Assembly: GCA_013152355.1 (NCBI GenBank)
Contig: JAADGO010000203.1
Span: 1 to 34,874, forward strand
DNA: 34,874 nucleotides
Reading direction: 5' to 3'
Origin: Chlorobiota bacterium
GTDB lineage: Bacteria > Bacteroidota > Bacteroidia > Bacteroidales > Prolixibacteraceae
The translations under genes and the position numbers were made by a program. The notes beneath the pieces were generated by a model. It made no database searches. It was not told where the DNA came from and saw only the letters and a program-made list of their open reading frames with translations. Below, in pieces: positions 7,713 to 15,690 of the stretch (position 1 is its first letter; each line of letters begins with the position of its first letter).

Positions 7713-9278
7713 ATGAAAAAAATAGTTGCCATTCTTTTTACAGTAGTTATATTTATTGCCTGTCAAAACAATCAGGCCACACAACAGGAAGATTTAAAGA
7801 AAGTGATTACCAGGGCTGAACTGAAGGATAAAATCAAGGGAGGCTGGGCCGGACAGGTGATTGGCTGTACTTTTGGAGGGCCAACCGAGTTCCATTATAA
7901 AGGCTCGATGATCCAGGATTACCATCCTATCCCCTGGAATGAATCACTATGCCGGTGGTGGTACGAAAATTTCCCCGGCTTATATGATGATGTGTACATG
8001 GACCTCACTTTTGTAGATATTTTCGAAAAGGAAGGACTGGACGCACCGGCATCGGCTCATGCCCTGGCTTTTGCCAATGCCGAATACCAGCTCTGGCATG
8101 CCAACCAGGCTGCCCGGTACAATATATTAAACGGAATCATGCCGCCTGAATCGGGGCACTGGACCAAAAACCCGCATTCCGAAGATATTGACTTTCAGAT
8201 AGAGGCAGATTTTGCAGGCCTGATGGCACCCGGAATGGTGAATACCTCTTCAGAGATTTGCGATAAGGTCGGGCACATCATGAATTACGGCGATGGTTGG
8301 TACGGTGGGGTTTATGTGGCTGCCATGTATGCTTTGGCTTTTGTTTCCGGTGATATCAATTATGTTGTGGAAGAAGGGCTGAAGAGTATTCCCCGGGAAT
8401 CGGAATTTTACCGCTGCATCAGCGATGTTATTATGTGGCACAAACAATATCCCGATGACTGGAAAGAGGCCTGGTTCGAAGTTGAAAAGAAATGGTCATC
8501 GGACGTGGGCTGCCCCGATGGGGTTTTTTCTGCTTTTAATATCGATGCAAAAATAAATGCAGCCTATATTGTCATAGGGCTTTTATATGGCCAGGGCAAC
8601 TATACAAAAACCCTGGAAATCAGTACCCGCTGCGGCCAGGACTCAGACTGCAACCCGGCTTCTGCGGGAGGAATCCTGGGAACCATGCTGGGCTATTCCA
8701 ATATTCCCGAATACTGGAAAAAACCTGTTTATCCTGTGGAGGATATGGCCTTTAAATACACGGACATGTCGCTAAACGATGTTTACGAAATCGGCACTAA
8801 ACATGCGCTTCAGGTATTGGAAAAGAATGGTGCGGATATTAGCGGCCCGGAAATTGAGATTCCTGTTCAGGAAATAAAACCGGTAGCATTGGAAGTTGGT
8901 TTTAAAGGCCATTATCCGGTGAAAATAGAAAGGATTAGGAAAAACCTTACTGTTGAAAATCCTGAACTCGAATTTGAATTTGAAGGAATTGGTTTTGCTC
9001 TGAAAGGTAGAGTAAACAAATTAAAAGGCTGGGCTGCCGAAGATGCTACTTCTAATATGGAAACATGGATAGATGGCAAGCTGGTTGACTCCTTCGGAAT
9101 GCCTTCTGATAGGCGGGCCAGAAGACACGAGGTGGCATGGGCTTTTGAACTTCCGGAAGGAAAACATAAGGTGAAAATTAAAGTATTAAATCCAAAAGCA
9201 GATTATACTATCAGGGCGGAAGATTTAATTGTATATAGTTCGTCTAAAGTAGCGAATGCCTGGAATACAGGAAATTAG
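7713..9278 (+). CDS. Exported lipoprotein of the ADP-ribosylglycohydrolase family
   Basis: A 521-residue enzyme with the ADP-ribosylglycohydrolase (DraG/ARH, PF03747-type) fold that hydrolyses N- or O-ribosidic bonds using a binuclear metal site. The start is the ATG at 7713: it gives a proper lipoprotein signal (MKKIVAILFTVVIFIAC, lipid Cys17), whereas an upstream ATG at 7653, overlapping rbsK, would add 20 non-signal residues. The family pattern is visible as GGWAGQVIGCTFGGP at 43-57, metal ligands in YDDVYMD (D92, D93), EDIDFQIEAD (157-166), YGDGWYGG (193-199) and GQDSDCNPA (D310, D312, standing for the usual DxDT/N). Residues about 410-520 form an extra beta-rich domain. Family members are usually cytoplasmic, so lipid anchoring and linkage to a nucleoside hydrolase and ribokinase suggest catabolism of external ADP-ribose or ribosides rather than reversal of protein modification. 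The substrate is inferred. Confidence 0.83.
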   Translation: MKKIVAILFTVVIFIACQNNQATQQEDLKKVITRAELKDKIKGGWAGQVIGCTFGGPTEFHYKGSMIQDYHPIPWNESLCRWWYENFPGLYDDVYMDLTFVDIFEKEGLDAPASAHALAFANAEYQLWHANQAARYNILNGIMPPESGHWTKNPHSEDIDFQIEADFAGLMAPGMVNTSSEICDKVGHIMNYGDGWYGGVYVAAMYALAFVSGDINYVVEEGLKSIPRESEFYRCISDVIMWHKQYPDDWKEAWFEVEKKWSSDVGCPDGVFSAFNIDAKINAAYIVIGLLYGQGNYTKTLEISTRCGQDSDCNPASAGGILGTMLGYSNIPEYWKKPVYPVEDMAFKYTDMSLNDVYEIGTKHALQVLEKNGADISGPEIEIPVQEIKPVALEVGFKGHYPVKIERIRKNLTVENPELEFEFEGIGFALKGRVNKLKGWAAEDATSNMETWIDGKLVDSFGMPSDRRARRHEVAWAFELPEGKHKVKIKVLNPKADYTIRAEDLIVYSSSKVANAWNTGN

Positions 9279-9302
9279 ATTGAAATTGTTAAAAATTTAA
9301 TT

Positions 9303-10295
9303 ATGAAGAATATAAAAATCATTACGAGTTGTTGTTTTATTTTTTTATTGCTGTTTGGTTCGTTATGCACATCTGCCCAGAAGTACAAATTTTTGAGCGA
9401 TGCTGAACGATTGCAATTGTTGGAACCGCCACAGGGCAAAGTGGACATTGTTTTTGATACCGATACATACAACGAAATAGACGACCAGTTTGCGCTGGTT
9501 TATGCCCTTCTTTCAAAGGAAAAAATGAATGTGAAAGCTGTTTATGCGGCCCCGTTCCTGAATAACCGTTCGACCAGTGCCGGGGAAGGGATGGAACTCA
9601 GTTACAATGAGATACTTAGAATCCTGAAGATGATGAACCTTTCTTATGAAGGTTTTGCATTTAAGGGAAGCCGCCATTTCCTGGCCGATGGGGAAACACC
9701 ACAGGAAAGTGAGGCTGCCAAACACCTGGTTACATTGGCTGCAAACTACGATAAAGATAATCCATTGTATGTTTTGTCCGTTGGTGCCATTACCAATGTT
9801 GCCAGTGCTATATTGATGGACCCGGGTATAACTGAAAGAATAGTAGTGGTTTGGCTGGGTGGCAATGGCCCGCACTGGCCTCATAATTACGAATTTAATT
9901 TTAAGCAGGATTTGCACGCTTCCCGTTTAATTTTTGACAGTGGCGTTCCTTTTGTGCAAATTACCTGTACACCCGTAACCACACATTTACACACAACTGT
10001 TCCCGAAATGGAAAAAAACCTGGCAGGGAAAGGTGAATTGGCTGAATACCTTTTGAAAATATTCAAAGATTATCGCAAAGATCATTTTGGCTGGTCCAAG
10101 GTATTATGGGATATTTCAACTATTGCGTGGGTGGTGAACAATGAGTGGATTCCAACATATATTCAACATGCTCCTATTATCACTGATAATTACACCTATA
10201 GCTCTGATCCGCGCAGGCACTTGATGAGGTCGGCTTATTTTATCCATCGCGACCCGATTTTCCGGGATTTATTTACAAAAATCAATCATAAATAA
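9303..10295 (+). CDS. Exported nucleoside hydrolase (IUNH family)
   Basis: A 330-residue inosine-uridine-preferring nucleoside hydrolase-like enzyme that splits ribonucleosides into base and ribose. Residues 1-25 form a signal peptide with likely signal peptidase I cleavage after TSA. The cysteine in it lacks a small residue at -1, so I do not call a lipoprotein. The calcium-binding cluster is DTDTYNEIDDQFAL (D52, D54, D60, D61), the longer-spaced variant of the classical DTDPGIDD. Further family marks are SVGAITNVASA (residues about 159-169) and VVVWLGGNGPHW (177-188). It lies 24 bp after the ADP-ribosylglycohydrolase gene and 16 bp before the permease gene. Export to the periplasm is unusual for this mostly cytoplasmic family and fits a scavenging pathway that releases ribose outside the inner membrane. 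The nucleoside preference cannot be read. Confidence 0.85.
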   Translation: MKNIKIITSCCFIFLLLFGSLCTSAQKYKFLSDAERLQLLEPPQGKVDIVFDTDTYNEIDDQFALVYALLSKEKMNVKAVYAAPFLNNRSTSAGEGMELSYNEILRILKMMNLSYEGFAFKGSRHFLADGETPQESEAAKHLVTLAANYDKDNPLYVLSVGAITNVASAILMDPGITERIVVVWLGGNGPHWPHNYEFNFKQDLHASRLIFDSGVPFVQITCTPVTTHLHTTVPEMEKNLAGKGELAEYLLKIFKDYRKDHFGWSKVLWDISTIAWVVNNEWIPTYIQHAPIITDNYTYSSDPRRHLMRSAYFIHRDPIFRDLFTKINHK

Positions 10296-10311
10296 TCAGT
10301 CATAAATCATA

Positions 10312-11307
10312 ATGTTTATTGTATCAACATACACTGCAGCTATAATTATGAGCATAGTAACCATGCTATGCTGGGGTTCGTGGGCGAATACCCAAAAACT
10401 GGCTGAGAAATCATGGCGTTTTGAATTGTTTTACTGGGACTATGTAATCGGCATAGTACTGATGGCACTTGTATTTGCATTTACCCTTGGCAGCAATGGA
10501 ACAGCAGGGCGTTCTTTCCTGACTGACCTGAACCAGGCTGATTGGCAAAACATTGGGAATGCTTTTCTCGGAGGAGTTATTTTTAATGCGGCCAATATTT
10601 TGGTGGTAGCAGCTATTGCTATTGCCGGTATGTCGGTGGCATTCCCAATTGGTATCGGTATTGCCCTTGTTCTGGGTGTTTTGATTAACTACCTGGCTTT
10701 GCCGCAGGGAAACGCGTTTTGGCTGTTCTCCGGTGTTGCTTTAGTTACCCTGGCCATTGTTTTTGATGCTTTTGCCTACAGGAAAAAAGCTATTCAGGTA
10801 CAAAAAGTCCCAGCCAAAGGCATCTTATTATCAGTTATCGGAGGTATTTTAATGGCCATGTTTTACAGGTTTGTAGCCAGTTCTATGATCACCAATTTTG
10901 AGCAGCCCCAGGCCGGATTATTAACGCCATATACTGCGGTTGTCATTTTTGCCATTGGTATTTTAATCAGCAATGTACTATTCAATACCATTTTAATGAA
11001 AAAGCCTGTGGAAGGCGAAGCGGTTTCATACAGGGACTATTTCTCCGGGGCATTAAAAGAACATTTAACAGGTGTTTTAGGTGGAGTGATCTGGTGTGTT
11101 GGTATGTCATTCAGTATTATTGCTGCCGGAAAGGCTGGTTTTGCCATTTCCTATGGTTTAGGACAAGGTGCAACACTGATAGCTGCACTTTGGGGCGTTT
11201 TTATCTGGAAAGAATTTAAAGGGTCACAAGGCACACATGGGCTGATTACGGCCATGTTTATTTGTTTTGTGATTGGCCTTGCTATGATTGTTTATGCCGG
11301 AATGTAA
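10312..11307 (+). CDS. DMT-superfamily sugar permease (GRP/RhaT-like), probable ribose importer
   Basis: An integral membrane protein of 331 residues with about ten hydrophobic segments spread along its length in two five-helix halves, the layout of drug/metabolite-superfamily transporters. The motif MLCWGSWANTQKLA near the N terminus and the late segment SYGLGQGATLIAALWGVFIWKEFKG resemble the GRP glucose/ribose porter and ureide permease branch rather than EamA drug exporters. It is the last gene of the ribokinase operon, 16 bp after the nucleoside hydrolase, and is followed by a gene-free stretch. From that position the most likely cargo is the ribose or base released by the two exported hydrolases. 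The direction and substrate are inferred from context only. Confidence 0.75.
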   Translation: MFIVSTYTAAIIMSIVTMLCWGSWANTQKLAEKSWRFELFYWDYVIGIVLMALVFAFTLGSNGTAGRSFLTDLNQADWQNIGNAFLGGVIFNAANILVVAAIAIAGMSVAFPIGIGIALVLGVLINYLALPQGNAFWLFSGVALVTLAIVFDAFAYRKKAIQVQKVPAKGILLSVIGGILMAMFYRFVASSMITNFEQPQAGLLTPYTAVVIFAIGILISNVLFNTILMKKPVEGEAVSYRDYFSGALKEHLTGVLGGVIWCVGMSFSIIAAGKAGFAISYGLGQGATLIAALWGVFIWKEFKGSQGTHGLITAMFICFVIGLAMIVYAGM

Positions 11308-11374
11308 ATTTGCAGTGGGCTGGGTGCTTTAAACTACGAACTTCAAGTATCGAGTACTTTTTCATCCCATACTT

Positions 11375-11567
11375 AGATACTGTTTAAATTTTATCCCTGC
11401 CAAACAAAAGGCAGGCTTTGGCTTGTTTTTACACCTTAAGCCCTCATGCGGCATTAAAATTTTCTTAATCCCGAGGGTTCGGAGCCACGTCAATTTTGCC
11501 TTGCCTGAGAATTTAATCCATCAACCCCGATTGCCTCGGGGTTAAGAAAACAAATTTTAAAATCTCA
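11375..11567 (+). repeat. MITE-like dispersed repeat, copy A
   Basis: This 193-bp copy fills most of the gene-free stretch 11308-11652. It aligns along its length with copies at 19030-19213 (inverted) and 27991-28179. Shared marks in order are the left end ACTGTTTAAATTTTAT, a hairpin CCTGCC/GGCAGG (11396-11401 and 11410-11415), CTTGTTTTT, TTAAGCCCTCATG, CAATTTTGCCTTGCCTGAG and a right end related to ATAAAATTTAACAGT. This copy has a diverged right end and carries an extra perfect hairpin, AACCCCGA/TCGGGGTT at 11523-11543. No matching target duplication was seen at its flanks. Confidence 0.7.
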
Positions 11568-11595
11568 GAAGTTTTTCCAATTTATTATGTTTTTC

Positions 11596-11617
11596 AGCAC
11601 TTTTGGGAGTGCTTTTT
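11596..11617 (+). terminator. Rho-independent terminator-like hairpin before purH
   Basis: AGCACT / AGTGCT is a perfect 6-bp stem with a 6-nt loop followed by TTTT. It lies 290 bp after the permease stop and immediately before the purH -7 promoter box. It is suited to stopping read-through from the ribokinase operon and the repeat. Confidence 0.5.
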
Positions 11618-11619
11618 AC

Positions 11620-11627
11620 TATCTTTG
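11620..11627 (+). promoter_or_regulatory. -7 promoter box of purH
   Basis: TATCTTTG matches the Bacteroidota TAnnTTTG element and lies 25 bp before the purH ATG. No clear TTTG sits at the expected -33 distance, so only the -7 box is called. Confidence 0.5.
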
Positions 11628-11652
11628 CGCTTTAATAATTATTTAACAATAA

Positions 11653-13242
11653 ATGGCTGGGTTTAAAAAGATTACATCGGCATTAATATCAGTTTACCAT
11701 AAAGAAAAACTGGATAGGATTGTAAAAAAACTGGAAAATCTGGGAGTTGATATTTATTCAACCGGCGGAACGTATAATTTTATCAACGACCTGGGAGTTA
11801 ATGTAAAAGCTGTGGAAAGCCTAACCGGCTACCCCTCTATTTTAGGCGGGCGTGTGAAAACATTGCATCCAAAAGTTTTTGGAGGGATACTGGCAAGGCG
11901 CGAAAATAAAGGAGATTTAGGTCAGTTGTCGGAGTATGGGATTCCGGCTATTGATTTAGTTATTGTCGACCTTTACCCCTTTGAAGAAACTGTTGCAAGC
12001 GGCGCCGGCGAGCAGGACATTATTGAAAAAATAGATATTGGAGGCATTGCATTAATAAGAGCTGCTGCCAAGAATTATAAAGATGTACTGATAGTTTCTT
12101 CCATGGGGCAATATTCAAGGTTGCTTGATTTACTGGAAGAGAAGGATGGGGGGGCATCTATTGAAGACCGGAAGAAATTTGCCGGGGAAGCCTTTGCCGA
12201 GTCATCTAACTATGACACTGCGATTTTCAACTATTTTAATATAAACGGGGAAGGTAAAGCCCGGATTAGCCTCAACGAAGGACAGGAGCTCAGGTACGGT
12301 GAAAATCCACACCAGGGCGCAACTTTTTATAAGTTTAATAATTCCCCGTCAAACGTTACCCTTGCAAATGCAAAGGTCTTACAAGGGAAGGCATTGTCGT
12401 ATAATAATATGCTCGATGCCGATGCAGCCTGGAAATCAGCCAGCGATGCCTATCATTCTGTTTCCCATTTAAAAACGAAAGTTGCAGTTTCGGTTATTAA
12501 ACATTTAAACCCATGTGGGTTGGCGGTTACCAATAATATTTTAAGGTCGCTGGAGCTTGCCTGGGCAGGAGACCCGATAAGTGCATTCGGCAGTATTGTC
12601 TGTTTTACCGAACCGGTGGGCAAAGAAATTGCCGAATGGTTTGCCAAGAAGTTTATTGAAATTATTATTGCCCCTGATTTTACAGCAGATGCATTAGAGG
12701 TACTGGGGAAAAAGAAGAATCTGCGGCTGTTGTCAATCCCTGTCAAAGAAGAGGTTACACGCGAGAAGTTATTCCGTTCGGTTAGTGGTGGGATGCTTGT
12801 GCAGGATGAAGACGAAGGGCTTGAAACAGAATTTCGGAATGTCACTAAAATTAAGTTTGGCGAAAACAAGCTAAACCTCACCAAATTTGGGGTTGTCGCT
12901 TGTAAGCATTTAAAGAGTAATGCTATTGCTCTGGTAACTGAAAACGAGGACGGTTCGTTCTGGTTGACCGGGGCGGGGATGGGGCAGCCCAACCGCCTGG
13001 ATAGTTTGAGGTATTTGACAATCCCACGTTTTAATATGAAAGAAGGGGTTAAGATAGAGGACTCGGTATTAATTTCCGATGCCTTTTTCCCGTTCCGGGA
13101 CAGCATTGAGGCTGCCAATGAATATGGGGTAAAATATATTGTTGAGCCGGGAGGAAGTATCCGCGATAATGAAGTTATTGAAGCTTGTGATGAATTTGGT
13201 ATTGCGATGGTTTTTACCGGCATACGGCATTTTAAACATTAA
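11653..13242 (+). CDS. purH: Bifunctional AICAR formyltransferase / IMP cyclohydrolase
   Basis: Catalyses the last two steps of de novo purine synthesis, AICAR to FAICAR with 10-formyl-THF and then ring closure to IMP. The 529-residue length equals the classical E. coli enzyme. The N-terminal 190 or so residues form the MGS-like IMP cyclohydrolase domain (STGGTY, LGGRVKTLHPKVFGGIL). The C-terminal AICAR transformylase domain shows RYGENPHQ near residue 215 and the catalytic Lys-His pair in KHLNPCGLAV, then DPISAFGSIV. The substitution of Leu after KH (usually Thr or Ala) is mild. Start at the ATG at 11653, 25 bp after a TATCTTTG promoter box. The gap to mreB is only 53 bp, so purH and the cell-shape operon may share transcripts. 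Confidence 0.96.
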   Translation: MAGFKKITSALISVYHKEKLDRIVKKLENLGVDIYSTGGTYNFINDLGVNVKAVESLTGYPSILGGRVKTLHPKVFGGILARRENKGDLGQLSEYGIPAIDLVIVDLYPFEETVASGAGEQDIIEKIDIGGIALIRAAAKNYKDVLIVSSMGQYSRLLDLLEEKDGGASIEDRKKFAGEAFAESSNYDTAIFNYFNINGEGKARISLNEGQELRYGENPHQGATFYKFNNSPSNVTLANAKVLQGKALSYNNMLDADAAWKSASDAYHSVSHLKTKVAVSVIKHLNPCGLAVTNNILRSLELAWAGDPISAFGSIVCFTEPVGKEIAEWFAKKFIEIIIAPDFTADALEVLGKKKNLRLLSIPVKEEVTREKLFRSVSGGMLVQDEDEGLETEFRNVTKIKFGENKLNLTKFGVVACKHLKSNAIALVTENEDGSFWLTGAGMGQPNRLDSLRYLTIPRFNMKEGVKIEDSVLISDAFFPFRDSIEAANEYGVKYIVEPGGSIRDNEVIEACDEFGIAMVFTGIRHFKH

Positions 13243-13295
13243 TAGTGAGTTGAATCGGTCCGGAAGGGTTAAGTATAATTCAGAAAAAATTTGCA

Positions 13296-14318
13296 ATGGG
13301 ATTATTTTCTTTTCTTACACAGGAAATAGCAATCGACCTTGGCACAGCCAATACTATTATCATTCACAATGATAAAATTGTGGTTGACGAACCTTCGATT
13401 GTTGCTATTGACCTGAAAACTGAGAAGTTGGTTGCCATTGGCGAGAAAGCCAGGCAAATGCAGGGAAAGACACACGCCAACCTGAAAACGATCAGGCCTC
13501 TGCGTGATGGGGTTATTGCCGACTTTAATGCAGCAGAGCAAATGATTAGGGGGATGATTAAAATGATCAACCCCAAGTCGAGGCTGTTTTCACCTGCGTT
13601 AAAGATGGTTATTTGCATACCATCGGGTAGTACTGAGGTTGAATTGCGTGCTGTCCGCGACTCATCGGAACATGCCGGCGGGCGAGAGGTTTATATGATT
13701 TATGAGCCACTTGCTGCAGCAATCGGTATAGGGTTGGATGTTGAAGCTCCTGAAGGTAATATGGTGGTCGATATTGGCGGAGGGACTACTGAAATTGCCG
13801 TTATTTCGTTAGGCGGCATTGTTACCAATAAATCAATACGTATTGCAGGAGACGACCTTACCGCTGATATAATGGAGTATATGCGGCATCAACATAATAT
13901 AAAAATTGGGGAGCGTACCGCTGAAGAGATAAAAATACATGTGGGGTCGGCCCTTTCGCAATTGAAAGAACCTCCACCCGACTTTATTGTCCAAGGCCCA
14001 AACCAAATGACCGCTTTGCCAATAGAGGTACCTGTAGCGTACCAGGAGATTGCACACTGCCTTGAAAAATCAATTTCAAAAATTGAAACAGCTATTTTAA
14101 GTGCCCTGGAACAAACCCCCCCCGAGTTATATGCCGATATCGTGAATAAAGGCATTTGGCTTGCCGGTGGCGGGGCATTGCTCAATGGGCTCGACCAACG
14201 GCTGACAGCAAAAATCGGGATACAATTCCATATTGCAGAAGACCCTCTGAGGGCTGTTGTCAGAGGTACGGGCATTGCTTTGAAAAACGTTGACAATTTC
14301 TCTTTCCTGATTCGTTAA
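13296..14318 (+). CDS. mreB: Rod-shape-determining actin homologue MreB
   Basis: A bacterial actin that forms membrane-bound filaments guiding lateral wall synthesis. The 340 residues begin with the short amphipathic membrane-binding helix MGLFSFLTQEI. The actin-fold nucleotide-binding motifs are phosphate-1 DLGTANTI (residues about 14-21), phosphate-2 DIGGGTTEIAV (about 154-164) and the adenosine motif LAGGGALLNGLD (about 289-300). Length and motifs are typical. It starts 53 bp after purH and heads mreB-mreC-mreD-pbp2-rodA, the standard Bacteroidota elongasome operon. MreB links MreC/MreD to the RodA-PBP2 synthase. Confidence 0.97.
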   Translation: MGLFSFLTQEIAIDLGTANTIIIHNDKIVVDEPSIVAIDLKTEKLVAIGEKARQMQGKTHANLKTIRPLRDGVIADFNAAEQMIRGMIKMINPKSRLFSPALKMVICIPSGSTEVELRAVRDSSEHAGGREVYMIYEPLAAAIGIGLDVEAPEGNMVVDIGGGTTEIAVISLGGIVTNKSIRIAGDDLTADIMEYMRHQHNIKIGERTAEEIKIHVGSALSQLKEPPPDFIVQGPNQMTALPIEVPVAYQEIAHCLEKSISKIETAILSALEQTPPELYADIVNKGIWLAGGGALLNGLDQRLTAKIGIQFHIAEDPLRAVVRGTGIALKNVDNFSFLIR

Positions 14319-14352
14319 AGGAAGCCTGGAAGAGGTTGATTATTTTGGTTAA

Positions 14353-15195
14353 ATGAGAAATTTATTCCGGTATTTTGCAAAGAACTATATATTTTTCCTC
14401 TTTCTGATACTTGAAACTATTTCGATGGTGTTGGTGTTTAATTATAACAACTATCAGAAAGTGAGGTTTCTCAATTCTTCAAACCGTGTATCCGGTGCTG
14501 TTTACGAGTTGTTTAATTCTGTATCAGGCTATTTTAACCTGGCTCGGGTGAATGAAGAACTGGCTCTTGAAAATACAAAATTAAGGAATGAAGTGAACCG
14601 GTATAGGGGTATTGAGCAAAAGGCAGGGCTCATTTTGCCGGATAAAAATACTACCGGGCTGACTTATTCGTTTACCTCAGCAAAGGTCATCCATAATTCT
14701 GTTAATAAACAATATAATTATATTACATTAAATAAAGGTGCAAAAGACGGTGTGATGCCCGACAGGGGTATTATTTCGAAGGATGGGGTGGTCGGTATTT
14801 TGACCAATGTTTCGGAAACATATTCGGCAGGCATGTCGATACTGAACAGGAAATCGAATATTTCTGCTAAATTGAAAAGGAATAACTATTTTGGTTCCAT
14901 TACCTGGGATGGGCGTGATTACAGGTATGTACAACTGAAAGAGATCCCTCTTCATGTTGAACTGTACAAAGGAGATACAATTGTAACCAGTGGTTACTCC
15001 TCTTATTTCCCTGAAGGAATTGTTATTGGGGTAATTCATTCATTTGAAAAAAAAGGGGGTGAGTATTTTTATTCAATTTCTGTGAAGTTAGGGGTAGATT
15101 TTAAGTCGATCTCGTATGTTGATATAATTAATAATCTGAAAGTTGGTGAAATTAAGGAACTGGAAAAGTTAAACAGTGATGAGGATATGGATTAA
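14353..15195 (+). CDS. mreC: Rod-shape-determining protein MreC
   Basis: A bitopic inner-membrane protein of the elongasome that binds and activates PBP2. The layout is classical: a short cytoplasmic start, one membrane helix at about residues 12-31 (FFLFLILETISMVLVF), a coiled coil at about 65-85 (NEELALENTKLRNEVNRY), then the two beta-barrel-like periplasmic subdomains with the conserved NKGAKDGV, DGVVGI and SGYSSYFPEGIVIG stretches. It has 280 residues. It starts 34 bp after mreB, and its last 17 bp overlap the start of mreD, which indicates translational coupling. Confidence 0.94.
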   Translation: MRNLFRYFAKNYIFFLFLILETISMVLVFNYNNYQKVRFLNSSNRVSGAVYELFNSVSGYFNLARVNEELALENTKLRNEVNRYRGIEQKAGLILPDKNTTGLTYSFTSAKVIHNSVNKQYNYITLNKGAKDGVMPDRGIISKDGVVGILTNVSETYSAGMSILNRKSNISAKLKRNNYFGSITWDGRDYRYVQLKEIPLHVELYKGDTIVTSGYSSYFPEGIVIGVIHSFEKKGGEYFYSISVKLGVDFKSISYVDIINNLKVGEIKELEKLNSDEDMD

Positions 15196-15679
15196 ATATA
15201 GTGTAATGTTCCTGAGCCTGTTGTTGGTACAGGTACTCCTGTTGAATTATATTCAATTCAATGGATATATAAATCCGTATATTTATATTTTATTTATAAT
15301 GCTTTTACCCATCTCCACTCCCCGTGATATTTTACTCTTACTGGGTTTTTTAATGGGATTATCTGTCGATATTTTTTCCGACACATTGGGTATTCATGCA
15401 GCCTCGGCCGTATTTTTAGCTTTCCTCCGCCCCTATGTAATTGACCTTATTTCTGCACGCGAAACGGATAAAAGCAATTACCCCGGTTTGAAACAATACG
15501 GTTTCAGGTGGTTCTTATATTATACGGTGTTTTTAGTAGTGGCACACCATTTATTCTTTTTTTACCTTGAAGTTTTTACTTTGAAGGGTTTTATTTATAC
15601 TTTCTTTAGAAGTATTTTAAGTTCCGTTTTTTCTATATTTATTATAGTTTTAAGTCAATATCTGGTTTTTAGCGAATAA
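15179..15679 (+). CDS. mreD: Rod-shape-determining protein MreD
   Basis: A small polytopic membrane partner of MreC in the elongasome. It has 166 residues with about five strongly hydrophobic segments (for example SVMFLSLLLVQVLLLNYI, IYILFIMLLPI, LLLLGFLMGLSVDIF) and the family-typical SVDIFSDTLGIHAASAVFLAFLRP pattern around residues 60-85. I use the ATG at 15179; a GTG one codon upstream is possible. The start lies inside the last codons of mreC. Identification rests on hydropathy, that motif and position, all of which agree. Confidence 0.9.
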   Translation: MRIWIKYSVMFLSLLLVQVLLLNYIQFNGYINPYIYILFIMLLPISTPRDILLLLGFLMGLSVDIFSDTLGIHAASAVFLAFLRPYVIDLISARETDKSNYPGLKQYGFRWFLYYTVFLVVAHHLFFFYLEVFTLKGFIYTFFRSILSSVFSIFIIVLSQYLVFSE

Positions 15680-15690
15680 AATTGGTTTAG

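Noticed and set aside
11375-11567. Riboswitch or purine-responsive leader upstream of purH
   Set aside because: The conserved block is the same as copies found elsewhere in unrelated contexts and lies upstream of the purH promoter, so it is a dispersed repeat and not a leader.
12453-13223. Long antisense open frame (256 codons) inside purH
   Set aside because: It is opposite a strongly conserved gene, has no recognisable domain and has low-complexity Ser/Pro/Leu composition typical of antisense frames. Similar antisense frames over rbsK (6979-7569), mreB (13889-14296) and acn (26133-26864) were rejected for the same reason.
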